A stretch of 60,000 bases of DNA. Origin: Owenia fusiformis. Taxonomy: Eukaryota; Annelida; Polychaeta; Sabellida; Oweniidae. Made by a program: the position numbers and the translations under genes. A model generated the notes under the pieces. That model searched no databases, was not told where the DNA came from, and saw only the letters and a list, made by a program, of their open reading frames with translations. The stretch is taken from contig CAIIXF020000001.1 of the NCBI GenBank assembly GCA_903813345.2, forward strand, positions 57,245,885 through 57,305,884, given 5' to 3'. Of this stretch, positions 12,510 to 24,879 are shown piece after piece. The first letter of the stretch is position 1. Each line of letters opens with the position of its first letter.

Positions 12510-13705
12510 GCAACGCCAAAGCGTAGCGAATCCCATCGAACAGAAATGGCTGGCATTTTTACAAACGAATAGAATATCATAAAACAACACACCAGAAAGG
12601 CCACCATTTTCAAAATGGTTGCTCACTAGCCAAGTTGTCATCAGAAGAAATAATATGCTTTTAAGTAGCCACCTCTAAAATTTTTGAAAAATCGCATACG
12701 TACTTGTAAAATAACACACATAAAAATGGTGGCCATTTTTCAAAATGGCCGACTACTCCCCAAAGTTTTATTAGACAATGTGCCATGCTTAAAGTATTCA
12801 CATATCAAATATGAACAAAATCGCTCCACTACTTTTCGAGTTATAGTAAAATACGTTAAAATGGCGGCCATTTTTCAAAATGGCGACCATTTTTCAAAAT
12901 GGCCACTGTCTACCAAAAGTGTCATTAGAAATAGACAGTGTGCCATGCTTATAGTATTCACATACCAAATATGAACAAAATCACTCCACTACTTTTCGAG
13001 TTATAGTAAAATACATTAAAATGGCGGCCATTTTTCAAATCTTTTTTCAAAATGGCCGCCTTCTACCAAAAGTGTCATAGGACAGTGTGCCATGCTTTTA
13101 GTATTCACATACCAAATATGAACAAAATCGCTCCACTACTTTCTGAGTTATAGTAAAATATGTTAAAATGGCGGCCATTTTGAAAAATGGCCGCCTTCTA
13201 CCAAAAGTGTCTTTAGACAGTGTGCAATGCTTATAGTATTCACATACCAAATATGAACAAAATCGCTCCACTATTTTTTGAGTTATAGCAAAAATCGTAA
13301 AATGACGAGTAAAGGCCGCCATTTTTCAAGATGGCTGCCATGTGCTTCTTTAATATCTACATTTGTAGCATTATTAATGTCCTTTATAATTCTTTTACAT
13401 TTAAAACATATTGCTATTACAGTTTTACATATTACACCTAAATTACTGTAAAATCGGCACTAAAATGGCCGCCATTTTGAAATGAGCGGCCATTTTGAAA
13501 ATCGGCTTTCGAGCAGAACTTCTACCCCCATAGGGTATATGTGTACAAAATATGAACAAAATCGGGCCAACGGTATTTGAGTTATTGCCCGGACGGACGG
13601 ACGGACGGACGGACGGACGGACGTACGTACGGACGGACGGACGGACGGACGGACGGACGGACGGAGGCGTTCCCTATATCCCTCCGAACTTCGTTCGATG
13701 GGATA
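12510..13705 (+). mobile_element. Nonautonomous element with internal subrepeats, copy 2
   Basis: Left end CCAAAGCGTAGCGAATCCC continuing ATCGAAC; right end GTTCGATGGGATAA. The inverted pair is ATCCCATCGAAC / GTTCGATGGGAT. Between them are about four tandem units of roughly 150 bp, each with two mirrored ATGG/CCAT blocks and the string CACTACTTTTCGAGTTATAG. A CGGA run follows near the right end. The element appears to sit inside the 30-bp minisatellite. No transposase was seen. Confidence 0.8.
13589..13666. repeat. (CGGA)n microsatellite
   Basis: About 19 CGGA units with a short CGTA interruption in the middle. It occupies the place that CAGA repeats hold in copy 1 of the same element. Long Arg/Pro/Ser-rich frames here are repeat translation. 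Confidence 0.95.
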
Positions 13706-13712
13706 ATTAATA

Positions 13713-13880
13713 CCACTGAATTTGACCGATAAGATTTCAATATCACTGTATTCTAACAATAACATTTCAATATCACTGTATTCTAAACATAACAGTTTAA
13801 TATCACTGGATTCTAACAATAACAGTTTAATATCACTGGATTCTAATAAGAACAGCTTAATATCACTGGATTCTTACACA
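13713..13880. repeat. 30-bp minisatellite, block 3
   Basis: Five or six units of the 30-bp repeat (AATATCACTGGATTCTAACA then ATAACAGTTT). It is cut on its right side by the foldback element that starts at 13,879. Confidence 0.85.
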
Positions 13881-14722
13881 GGGGATAGAAACGTGTCCAG
13901 TATTTTCGTCTGGTACAACTGGAAATACTGGACGCCGATCTCCATTTTTGATCCAGAGATAGGTACATGTAGGTGTAGCTTTACTTGGTAGCCTGTGAAC
14001 TTTTTACAGTATGTCCTTACCTAAAAACAGGCTCATCAGTTCCCAGTACATTGGGGAACATCCAATTCTTATAAAATGACAGCTGTCCATCTAGTTTTTC
14101 TGTAATGTGGGGTAAAATCACAGAAATATTTCTATTTTTTCAGGAAATACACGAATCGAGTTAAATTTTTTTATTTACCATTTCATTGAAAAGATATGCA
14201 ATTTTTGTGTATGAACTCACAATACAGCCTCCAATCTGCAAATTTTAGCTTAAAAGTGATCGATAAAAGAAAAATGAGGAAATTTTAGAAATACTGGACG
14301 AACTAGAAAATGTACTGGATGCAAGCCTGTTAATACCAGATGGCTTGCGTCCAGTACATTTTCATTTCATTCAAAGCTAAAATTTGCCGACTGGAAGCTG
14401 TATTCTTATTCCATACACAGGAAAATTGCATATCTTGTCAAAAATAAATAAAAATAAATCTGACTCGATTCGTGTATTTCCTGAGAAAAATAAAAGTACA
14501 TTACAAAAAATCTAGATAAATAACTGTCATTTTATAAGAATTGTGTGTTCTTCAATGTACTGGAAATCTGATGAGCCTGTTTCTAGATAAGGAAACACTG
14601 TAAAACGATCACAGGGTACCAAGTAAAATCACACCTACCTCTCCCTGGATCCAAAATGGAGGTCTGTGTCCAGTATCTCAGATTGTACCAGATGATAATA
14701 CTGGACGCGTTTCTACCCCCTG
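13879..14722. mobile_element. 844-bp foldback element with TTACA target duplication
   Basis: The whole element is an imperfect palindrome. The left end CAGGGGATAGAAACGTGTCC pairs with a right end whose complement reads CAGGGGGTAGAAACGCGTCC. The pairing continues through TCTGGTACAA, the AGGTGTG blocks and the central ACTGGACG..TGTACTGGA.GCAAG segment around 14,320. TTACA flanks it on both sides (13,874-13,878 and 14,723-14,727). No open frame. The superfamily is not assigned. Confidence 0.88.
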
Positions 14723-14727
14723 TTACA

Positions 14728-15949
14728 CAGAGGCTTTAATTTGTAGGCCTATTCCCAGGGCTGCATGATAATTAACCTGGGAGGATTGGAATAGCATTTG
14801 CAAAATGCCTGAAGCATGTCAAGAAACCACACCATTTCCGACCAGGGCATTATTACGTAAATTAATAATTTGCGGCTCCAATATTACAGGTCAATATCAG
14901 ACTGCAGTAAAGAACATTGCCTTCTCTTTCAACATGGTGGACAGTAAGTGTCAATTTTGGAAGTTTTAGTTTTTATCAAATTATACTACATGTACTTTGC
15001 TACAAATATTCAACAATATACATTAAAAACAAAAACAAGCTTATTTGATAAAATATGGCAAAGTTTAATTCAATGAAAACTAAAAATATTGATTGCCATC
15101 TAGCATTTTAAAAGAGAATGGACAGTAACACCCTGCTACTGGCCAGTAATTACGGGATTACAAAATCAATGCCTAATTATCAAAAAGGTGGTTGCTCAGT
15201 TCGGTTGAATTCGATGAAATAATTAAATCATAACAGGAAGTAGACTGGCAGGTTTGATTGCTATCATGGTAAGACTCATACATCAGATATATCCATCATA
15301 TCTTATTATCAATAATTGAATAATATCTTAATCAAACAGATCATGCTAGTGACTGCATGAAAGAGTGGAGAATGGAAATGCAATCAAAACAATTATTGCG
15401 CTTAAAATAAACGATAGGACAATTACCATAGAATAGCGGTTCTCTAGAGCCAGATGACAAATTACTCAGTTTTCGATTGTTGCCCCAACTGAGGCTGACA
15501 ACATAATCAAACACAAAATAGCAATGAATGTCAATTTAACTCATTTACTTGATATTCAAATTCGGCAATGATGAATGAAAGGGAATCCAGAACTGAAAAT
15601 TGATTATTTACTGACGACAGATTGCTTACACACTTGATTTATTATTTCAACATGATTTAGTTCTTATTTCTAATTTATAAACTAGAAAACTTCAAAAGCA
15701 ACTATTACTTGTCAAATGAAACCCAATAATACTTATTTAATGTCTATCCATCAGAACCTTCCACAGCAAAAACACTGGATTCTAAATTGTCTTGGAGGAA
15801 CAAGCAAACAAATATCAGTAAAATATTATTAGCAATACTTGCCAATGAGATCTAAGACAAATGAGGAATCGAAATATGGAAGGCAAAGCAAGTCAGATAT
15901 AGTTATCTGCAAAATGTCATATCAGCAACTTCAGAGAATACATTTACTT
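14728..15949. other. No gene seen
   Basis: AT-rich sequence, no recognised gene or element. Confidence 0.45.
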
Positions 15950-16625
15950 GCTAATGTGAAGTTAGGTACATGTAAATGAATAACCAACAGTGACTAGATC
16001 AAGCAAAACTGAGTCACATGTCATGTATGAAACTTCAAAATACGTTTTAATGTGAACTTGGGCAAATGAATGACCAACAGTGACTCGATAAAGCAAAATT
16101 GAGTCATATTCCAAAGTCAAGTCTGAAACTTCAAAATATGTTTTAATATATTAATCAATAATGTGAACTTGGGCAAATGAATGACCAACAGTGACTAGAT
16201 AAAGCAAAATTGAGTCATATGCCAAAGTCAAGTCTGAAACTTCAAAATACATTTAATATATTAATAATGTGAACTTGGGCAAATGAATGACCAACAGTGA
16301 CTCGATAAAGCAAAACTGGGTCATATTCCAAAGTCAAGTCTGAAACTTCAAAATATGTTTTAATATATTAATAATGTGAACTTGGGCAAATGAATGACCA
16401 ACAGTGACTAGTTAAAGCAAAACTGGCATATGCCAAAGTCAAGTCTGAAACTTCAAAATACGTGTTAATATATTTATCAATAATGTGAACTTGGGCAAAT
16501 GAATGACCAACAGTGACTAGATAAAGCAAAATTGAGTCATATGCCAAAGTCAAGTCTGAAACTTCAAAATACGTTTAATATATTAATAATGTGAACTTGG
16601 GCAAATGAATGACCAACAGTGACTC
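15950..16625. repeat. Tandem array, about 107-bp unit
   Basis: GTGAACTTGGGCAAATGAAT recurs at 16052, 16163, 16269, 16376, 16485 and 16591, giving periods of 106-111 bp. A diverged unit precedes them from about 15,950. Each unit also carries CCAACAGTGACT and AAGTCAAGTCTGAAACTTC. Length differences come from the AT stretch (TTAATATATTAATCAATA). Confidence 0.95.
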
Positions 16626-17412
16626 GTGTTGATGAACATATGATCTGGGAAGGCTTGAAATATATTGCTTCAATCAAGTTAGGTGAGAACTTGAAAAAAG
16701 CGGAAAACAAAGATTCAGTTATATCTAGAACATCAAGGTGTTAATTGATTATGCAAACATTTCCTTTCTGCCAAAAGCGCTTCACTGTATTTAGATGAGT
16801 GCTTGGGGAAAGCTTAAAGTCTATTATAGTAGTTGTCAGCACCTAAAATGACAAACTGGGTTCTCATGTAATATCTGATTAGGTTAAAGAAACATATTGG
16901 AATAGGAAGAGAGGATAAGCAAGACGATTTTTTATGACGTGAACCGCAAACGTACTTTGAACAAGAGTGCTTTAAGCTGAACACTTTAGACGTAACGTAA
17001 ACGCAAACCTCAAAATGATTTTTTTTCATTTTATATTCTACTTTAAAAGTATAAAAATATTACTTTATTGACAAATTGATGAAAGTTTTTAACAAAGAAG
17101 ATGCTTCACAGCCTGGCAGTGTTCTATGACATCTTGAATCTTACAGAATACAACAGGGCGCAATAATATCTTTAAATGCCTTTAGAGTATTCAGTTTTAT
17201 TACTACGGTGTCAGAATGTGTATAGTAGAATCAAGATGAGATGACATGTGGGCAATTGCCATGCATGTAATCTCATCAGATGTTACATATGGAATGGGTG
17301 CCTCAATATTCAAGTTATATTTGATTAGACTGGACACAAGTGATCTCGATATATACACATTTGTGTCAAACATATTCATGCGTTCCACCTATATCATATT
17401 TATCTCGATCAA
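16626..17412. other. No gene seen
   Basis: No recognised gene or repeat between the two arrays. Confidence 0.45.
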
Positions 17413-19737
17413 ATGATTGCACTATACACCTTCAAGCATTAGCTGAATGGGTTATAATGATTGCACTATACACCTTCAAGCATTAGCTAAATGAGATATA
17501 GTGATTGCACTCATGCACCTTCAAGCATTAGCTGAGTGTGTTATAGCGATTGCACTCATACTTCTTCAAGCATTAGCTACATGAGATATAGTGATTGCAC
17601 TCATGCACCTTCAAGCATTAGCTGAATGGGTTATAGTGATTGCACTATACACCTTCAAGCATTAGCTAAATGAGATATAGTGATTGCACTCATGCACCTT
17701 CAAGCATTAGCTGAATGGGTTATAGTGATTGCACTATACACCTTCAAGCATTAGCTAAATGAGATATAGTGATTGCACTCATACACCTTCAAGCATTAGC
17801 TGAATGAGATATAGTGATTGCACTCATACACCTTCAAGCATTAGCTGAATGAGATATAGTGATTGCATTCATACACCTTCAAGCATTAGCTGAATGGGTT
17901 ATAGTGATTGCACTCATACACCTTCAAGCATTAGTTGAATGGGTTATAGTAATTGCACTCATACATCTTCAAGCATTAGCTGAATGAGATATAGTGATTG
18001 CACTCATACACCTTCAAGCATTTGCTGAATGGGTTATAGTGATTGTACTCATACACCTTCAAGCATTAGCTATATGGATTATAGTGATTGCACTCATACA
18101 CCTTCAAGCATTAGCTAAATGGGTTATAGTGACTGCACTCATACATCTTCAAGCATTAGCTAAATGGGTTATAGTGATTGCACTCATACACCTTCAAGCA
18201 TTAGCTATATGGATTATAGTGATTGCACTCATACACCTTCAAGCATTAGCTAAATGGGTTATAGTGATTGCACTATACATCATCAAGCATTAGCTGAATG
18301 GGTTATAGTGATTGCACTCATACACCTTCAAACATTAGCTGAATGAGATATAGTGATTGCACTCATACACCTTCAAGCATTAGCTGAATGGGTTATAGTG
18401 ATTGCACTCATACACCTTCAAGCATTAGCTAAATGGGTTATAGTGATTGCACTCATACACCTTCAAGCATTAGCTGAATGAGATATAGTGATTGCACTCA
18501 TACACCTTCAAGGATTAGCTGAATGGGCTATAGTGATTGCACTCATACACCTTCAAGCATTAGCTGAATGGGTTATAGTGATTGCACTCATACACCTTCA
18601 AGCATTAGCTGAATGGATTATAGTGAATGCACTCATACACCTTCAAGCATTAGCTGAATGGGTTATAGTGATTGCACTATACACCTTCAAGCATTAGCTA
18701 AATGGGTTATAGCGATTGCACTCATACATCTTCAAGCATTAGCTGAATGGGTTATAGTGATTGCACTATACACCTTCAAGCATTAGCTAAATGGGTTATA
18801 GCGATTGCACTCATACATCTTCAAGCATTAGCTGAATGGGTTATAGTGATTGCACTATACACCTTCAAGCATTAGCTAAATGGGTTATAACGATTGCACT
18901 CATACATCTTCAAGCATTAGCTAAATGGGTTATAGTGATCGCACTCATACATCTTCAAGTATTAGCTGAATGGGTTATAGTGATTGCACTTATACACCTT
19001 CAAGCATTAGCTGAATGGGTTATAGTGATTGCACTCATACACCTTCAAGCATTAGCTGAATGGGTTATAGTGATTGCACTCATACACCTTCAAGATTAGC
19101 TGAATGGGTTATAATGATTGCACTATACACCTTCAAGCATTAGCTAAATGGGTTATAGTGATTGCACTCATACACCTTCAAGCATTAGCTGAATGAGATA
19201 TAGGGATTGCACCCATACACCTTCAAGCATTAGCTGAGCGAGGGTTATAGTGATTGCATTATACACCTTCAAGCATTAGCTGAATTGGTTATAGTGATTG
19301 CCCCTGTATACCTTCAAACATTAACTGAATTGGTTATAGTGACTGCACTCATACACCTTCAAGCATTAGCTGAATGAGATATAGTGATTGCACTCATACA
19401 CCTTCAAGCATTAGCTGAATGAGATATAGTGATTGCACTCACACACCTTCAAGCATTAGCTGAGCCAGGGTTATAGTGATTGCACTATACACCTTCAAGC
19501 ATTAGCTGAATTGGTTATAGTGATTGCCCCTGTATACCTTCAAACATTAGCTGAATTGGTTATAGTGACTGCACTCATACACCTTCAAGCATTAGCTGAA
19601 TGAGATATAGTGATTGCACTCATACATCTTCAAGCATTAGCTAAATGGGTTATAATGATTGCACTCATACACCTTCAAGCATTAGCTAAATGGGTTATAG
19701 TGATTGCACTCATACACCTTCAAGCATTAGCTGAATG
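17413..19737. repeat. Satellite-like array, 45-bp unit, about 50 copies
   Basis: About 2.3 kb of the unit ATTGCACTCATACACCTTCA / AGCATTAGCTGAATGGGTTA / TAGTG (45 bp). A shorter variant reads GCACTATACACC. Other variants at GGGTTATAG versus GAGATATAG alternate along the array in higher-order patterns. Because 45 is a multiple of three, stretches with full-length units give open frames of a 15-residue repeat (VIVIALIHLQALAEW). These are unlikely to be genes. Confidence 0.97.
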
Positions 19738-21310
19738 GTACAATACACAGTTCTGAACACTAATGTTACGTTATTTCATGACATGTTACGTTTAAGAGCA
19801 TCCCATACTCTAGAGTACATAAATACCAATAGGGAGAGGTAAAACAGAGACTACATTGTAAAGGTATGCTTCAATGAAAGATCATTCTGCAAATCCAAGT
19901 TGATTAAACATAGGTTAACCTAGAAAAAGAAGTCATTGTTTGATTTTTGTACAAGAAAACTCATTCAACTATGATAGGAAATTAATCATAAATAATGAAG
20001 AAATGACATTAATTTATTTCAGTACTATGCTGCATTGTTAGGGCAACAGCCATTATCTTCTAATAGGCAGGCAAATTGAAGGCAATTGGGTAAAATCCTG
20101 TCAATTGACCTTATTTCCAATGTACTTGAGGATTACTTGTGATTGAGGAATATGAAAAATCAAAATCAAAGACATGGTAAAACAAGGAACATACAAAAAC
20201 AAGTCATTAGCATGCAAAATGTCATCACCTGCCATTTGTTACAGATGCTGACCATGGACCGCTTTTATAAACACCAACCATCAAACACCAGAGACTATAA
20301 CAATATGTCACCACCAGAAGAAGTGAACATATGTGTATATACATAAAAGATGTACAAGTCATAATATAATGAAACAAAGATATGTGTATTTCTGTCAAGT
20401 TTTATCATGCCTAGCATGTGGCTTCACCCCTAATTAAATTACAACTAACTGAAAAGCTTAACTCATCTGAAATTGAGCTTTCAAACCTTATAGAGCTCTT
20501 AAGGTCAATATCTATATATGACAACAGGTACCCCATGCTATTAAAATCTGCGCCCATTTGCCATATTATTATACTGTATGTGTAGTCCTTTTACCCCTAG
20601 GGGCTCATTTACCATTATACCACATGTTATGAATAAAATTCCAATAATTAACACTACAAATATGAAAGTATTAAGATGAAACAAGTACCAATTTCAGCTA
20701 TTCTTGACTATCTCACTTTGATCTTGAATGATAAGGCACCTAAATGAGTTAGGTTGTTGAGTGAAAGATGCAATTTGTCATTTTCCTACTCTACACTTGT
20801 AGTATATTCCATTAGTTAGGTGGCAAATAAAATTATTTTCTGCACGAAGTGTGATCACAATCACCTTGAAGTGACATATTGAAAGTATACACACCAATCA
20901 ATCATCTCACTTTAACAGTGAAATTCTAACTTACTTGAATTGTATCATAAAATGGGAAATATAGGAAAGATAAATAAAATTATGACAATCATTTATAGAC
21001 AATGTTAAATGGCTTAATTAGATCTTGGCAATTAGTCTGCTCTTGTTTTCATGGAATTTTGATGACAAGATTAATGTGCCTCTTTACCCAGACAGATAGA
21101 CTTACATAATGCCATTAGCACAGATAACAATATAGCAATCTGAAAAAATGTGATACATGTAATAAAAGCTTCACAAAACTGTATTGAAGATTTTGCCTTT
21201 TTGTCTTTTTGTACCATCTGGTTTATCCCAAAATATACAGGTAGAGTAAAGCTTAAAATATCTGCAATTCAGTATCAAATTTCCATTTTTGGTGCAGATT
21301 GAATGTTGGA
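19738..21310. other. No gene seen
   Basis: AT-rich; short open frames only. Confidence 0.45.
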
Positions 21311-21743
21311 TACATAAGGGTTATGTACTGGGAGGTTTTGGATATGGGGTTTATCCAGAGGGAGATATGCATATCTACCTGAGGGATCGAAGGGACCGAA
21401 GATAGATGTGCATATCTCACGAGGGATGAACCCAATATCCAAACGGAGCGTACATAACTGCTTTATCCTATACCAAGTAAAGTTTTCTAATTTTCTTTCA
21501 ATTTTTTTCACATTTTTCTAATTTTTTTCAATTTTTTCTGTGTTTTTTTCTTTTTTTCAATTTTTTCACATTTTTTCTTTTTTTCAATTTTTTCTTATTT
21601 TTTTTTCGAAGCGGGAAGATATGCCCTGGAGCGGGAGATATGGCGGGAGATATGGAGGTTCAGGATATGGAAACCTCAAAATCAGGATACGGGATATATC
21701 TTTCCAACTTATCTCCCTAAAACTCTACTTGGCATAGGATAAA
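21311..21743. mobile_element. Composite palindromic MITE, copy 1
   Basis: Two nested inverted repeats. The first is GGGTTATGTAC (about 21,318) with GTACATAACTGC (about 21,450). The second is TTTATCCTATACCAAGTA (21,462) with TACTTGGCATAGGATAAA reversed at 21,719-21,743. The interior has GGAGATATGGCGGGAGATAT repeats. A second copy lies at 50,966-51,343. Confidence 0.8.
21487..21608. repeat. T-rich tract inside the MITE
   Basis: A pyrimidine-rich stretch of repeated TTTTTTCAATTTTTT and TTTTCACATTTTTT blocks. It is absent from the second copy, where a different sequence fills this position. Confidence 0.8.
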
Positions 21744-21748
21744 TAGAT

Positions 21749-21890
21749 GATATCCTATGATTTTTGAGGGATATAATTTCATCCATGAGTGAATATAGCC
21801 CATTTCCACAAGTGAGCCCAGTGATTGAGTAGAGATGGGCAATATCTATGAGTGGATAAAAATAATAGCCCGAGAAAATCATAGGATATA
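21749..21890. mobile_element. MITE, ATCCTATGATTTT ends, copy 2
   Basis: Left end ATATCCTATGATTTTT and right end AAAATCATAGGATATA, enclosing about 110 bp. It lies just next to the composite MITE. Confidence 0.7.
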
Positions 21891-23401
21891 TTATTTATCC
21901 TATGGTTGCAGCTAATTGTAATTATCCAAATCCTTTGGAAAAATGGCCATCACATTTAGTTTTTCATCTTGGTTTAGAAATCAATTCGATTCTAGTTTTT
22001 TCATTGTGTTCGCGTCCTAAACCGAATAAAGTGATTGCATGAAAACATTTAAATCCTTTTAATGAGCACATAATGTTTGGAACTATATTCTGGAAGTTCA
22101 ATTAGGCAAGGCTGCTATTTGTGAAACAATTTTCAGCGCTGAATTCAAAACTAATGAAAAAATAGTATCCATCGAATATGATTGGATATCACGTCATTTC
22201 AGTCGGATACGATTTTAGTGGCACCAGAATTATCTTGTGTCGTTATCCCCATATATATTTCGTATCCATAGGATAAAATTGTATATTACTTTGTTCATCA
22301 TGGTTTGTCGGACTCTCACACATAAAATCAATCAAATGGAAATTTTGGTTATTTTTTCCAGGAGGTGACAATCAATGTGATGAATTACGTAAAACTGCCA
22401 CTAGTATCAAAGGTAGCTGCCAGTACGCTATGACCATTATTGGCAAAACTTGATAATTTTCTGAAGGTTCCAAAGATACAGTTTGAACATTGAGTGGCTT
22501 TATCACCATGCTATCATCAAATCAATTTCAACTGGCTTTATATTGAGGTACTATCTCAATACACACTTGAATTCAGTAATGGAAATGATTTCAAACCATG
22601 TTTTAACTCCTAGGTTATAACATTCATTCGAGTGACATAATTACATCTCTATTATTTAGTATTCTATAACATGGCTGTTATTTTTGTTAATGGTTTTTTA
22701 GGAAATTGATTTTCCAGCAATACCGTCAACTCAATATATTATAAAGATGCTTGGATTTAAGGCATTGGATTATAGAAAATCATAAAGTGACAATAAAATA
22801 ACCTAGTAACCGAAGATGGTTAAGTCCTAGATACTAACGCCATAGGAACGGAACCTGAATCAACTGTTGTTAAAACAAGAGACAAAATCAATGTGAGATT
22901 ATTAGTACTAATTTGTATGGAGATCAAGAGAATGCTCAATTTATACATACATGTATGTGTCTTCTTTATCTATATTCTTGTGAATTTAAAATTTGTAAAA
23001 TTCAATGGATAAGTAATAAGAAATATGTTGAAGGGAAGTTAAAAACGTAAAATCTTAAGATGTGATTTCTTCAAATGCTCAAGAATCGATACATAAAATG
23101 AATATCGGTCGTATCAAGATTCTGAAGAGGCCCTCACCCACCTGATGATCTATTTGCACCCACTTGAAAAATCATTTTGCATATTCCATCAAATTTAATT
23201 AGAATTCTGAAAAATATTTTGCACCACTTGAGGGAAAAATCTTATGGAGAACACTGCACAGTTTATACCCAAATTTCCCTGGAATAATATATCCAATGAA
23301 ACCTGTATCAGTGAACAACTTTCTTCAGTGAACTTCTATCAGCAGTGAGCATTTATTCAGCAAAATCCTTTTTCTCCCATTGACTTCAAAGAACATTCCT
23401 A
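21891..23401. other. No gene seen
   Basis: AT-rich sequence without recognised features. Confidence 0.45.
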
Positions 23402-23815
23402 TTATAACAACCCTTGGGCATGTCTATCCGGGGAGCTGTAGTGTAACAAGCCAGATACTAGACTTGAAAGGGAGTGTGCTACAGCAGGGACTGTAGTAGC
23501 AACTTGCTATTGAAGGTCATTACACCATCCCCCCTGAAAGATGACGTCCTGTAACTAATTCACAATGGCACTCTCAGTTCTGACACCACTGTAAGGACCC
23601 TTTAGCATGTCTGTCCGGAAAGCTGTAGTGAAACGAGCCAGATAGTGGTCATGAAAGGGAGTGTGCTAAATTCAATGCCCAGTGCGGCAATCGAACCTAG
23701 CAACCTCCACTTGCAAGGCCGATGCTCTACCGATTTGGTCAAAGGGGCTAACCCCTATAGCAGAGACTGTAGTAGTGACTAATGCTATCAAAGGTCATTA
23801 CACTATCGTGAACAT
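23402..23815. repeat. Diverged direct repeat pair holding a tRNA-like insertion
   Basis: The block CATGTCT.TCCGG..AGCTGTAGTG, GAGTGTGCTA, then GACTGTAGTAG and TCA.AGGTCATTACAC.ATC occurs at about 23,402-23,530. It occurs again at 23,600-23,815, where roughly 90 bp including a tRNA-like head separates the two halves. Confidence 0.6.
23682..23752 (-). repeat. tRNA-derived SINE head (Ala-like)
   Basis: On the minus strand the sequence has an A box (TGACCAAATCGG at 23,741-23,730), a TGC anticodon-like loop in GGCCTTGCAAG and a B box (GGTTCGATTGCC at 23,697-23,686), with tRNA spacing. It is embedded in a repeat and its acceptor stem does not look intact, so it is called a SINE piece rather than a tRNA gene. 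Confidence 0.55.
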
Positions 23816-24634
23816 CTACCTTCTACAGGTGTATGAACACTAAATCTTGGCAAAATTAATTGAATTATTCTGTGCATAGTAAACATTGAATCGGATATAT
23901 GATTACCCGCAAATGTTTTATAACTGCCTTTTAAGAAATAAACAGTTTGTTACCAACCAAAAATAATTCAATGGCCACTTACTTTGAGATTTTGATATCC
24001 TGTTCTATTGAAACAAGTGTGACTTATTATAATTCATAATAAGCTAAATGTTTTTATAGGACAGGACAATATGTCTAGTCTTGATTGCCTTGTAGATAAT
24101 CAGATTAACAGCCTCCATCTGCTATGACCCAACTTAAACTTTTTCTGATCCCCATCAAATTTAACAAAACATATAATAAAGTAAGGACGGACCAACGGAC
24201 GGACGCCTGGTCGATCCCATAGGCTCACTGTGTGAGCCAAAAATAATAGCCCTACATGTATATTGATATTATCATGACATTATAGAAATAGCAAGGCAGT
24301 ATAGTGTCTCTTATAGATGGAAAACAAACGGACAGACAAAGAGATGGACAAAAAGACATTGAAAAGTGTAAAGTGGGATACATCTGTAATTAATACTTAT
24401 ACACTGTAACGTTATTAAAAAAGACTTACCTTAAGTGGTGATGATTCCAAGGCTGATGGACATGTCAGATAATAAAATCAGCAAGCTCTGTCTTTCAGTC
24501 CAGAATATTTTTTTCAGAACAGCACTCCAACTTCGAATGTTGTCTCAAATGTTTTAAGTAGCTCTGCATGTTTTGTCTCCTGGATGTTATCATAATTCTA
24601 TAGCTACCTGTACATGTAGTCTATAGCCAGTTCT
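23816..24634. other. No gene seen; one strong minus-strand splice donor
   Basis: No open frame of note. On the minus strand a perfect donor TTAAG|GTAAGT ends a possible exon at 24,430. See the divergent-transcript finding. Confidence 0.4.
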
Positions 24635-24840
24635 CAGGCCTGTCAACTGTCCCACAATTTGCGTATTTGTCACGCATTTGCTGAAGAATTTGAAGTCACG
24701 CCAGTTATTTTTGCGTGACAGAAAATGTCACGCAAATACGCATTTTACCTGGTAATTGTCAAGCCAAAATATTTCTGTAGAAAAATTTCGTCTACACACC
24801 AAAAATACGAACGCGGGGAAAAAAATGTACGCATTTCTCG

Positions 24841-24879
<39 letters not shown>

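Noticed and set aside
13460-13819. Open frame rich in Arg-Pro-Ser-Val repeats
   Set aside because: It is translation of the CGGA run and the 30-bp minisatellite.
17994-19099. Open frames of a 15-residue repeat (VIVIALIHLQALAEW)
   Set aside because: They come from the 45-bp array, break wherever a shorter unit occurs, and lack gene context.
17413-19737. CRISPR-like array
   Set aside because: Units are contiguous with no unique spacers and the DNA is animal nuclear; this is a satellite.
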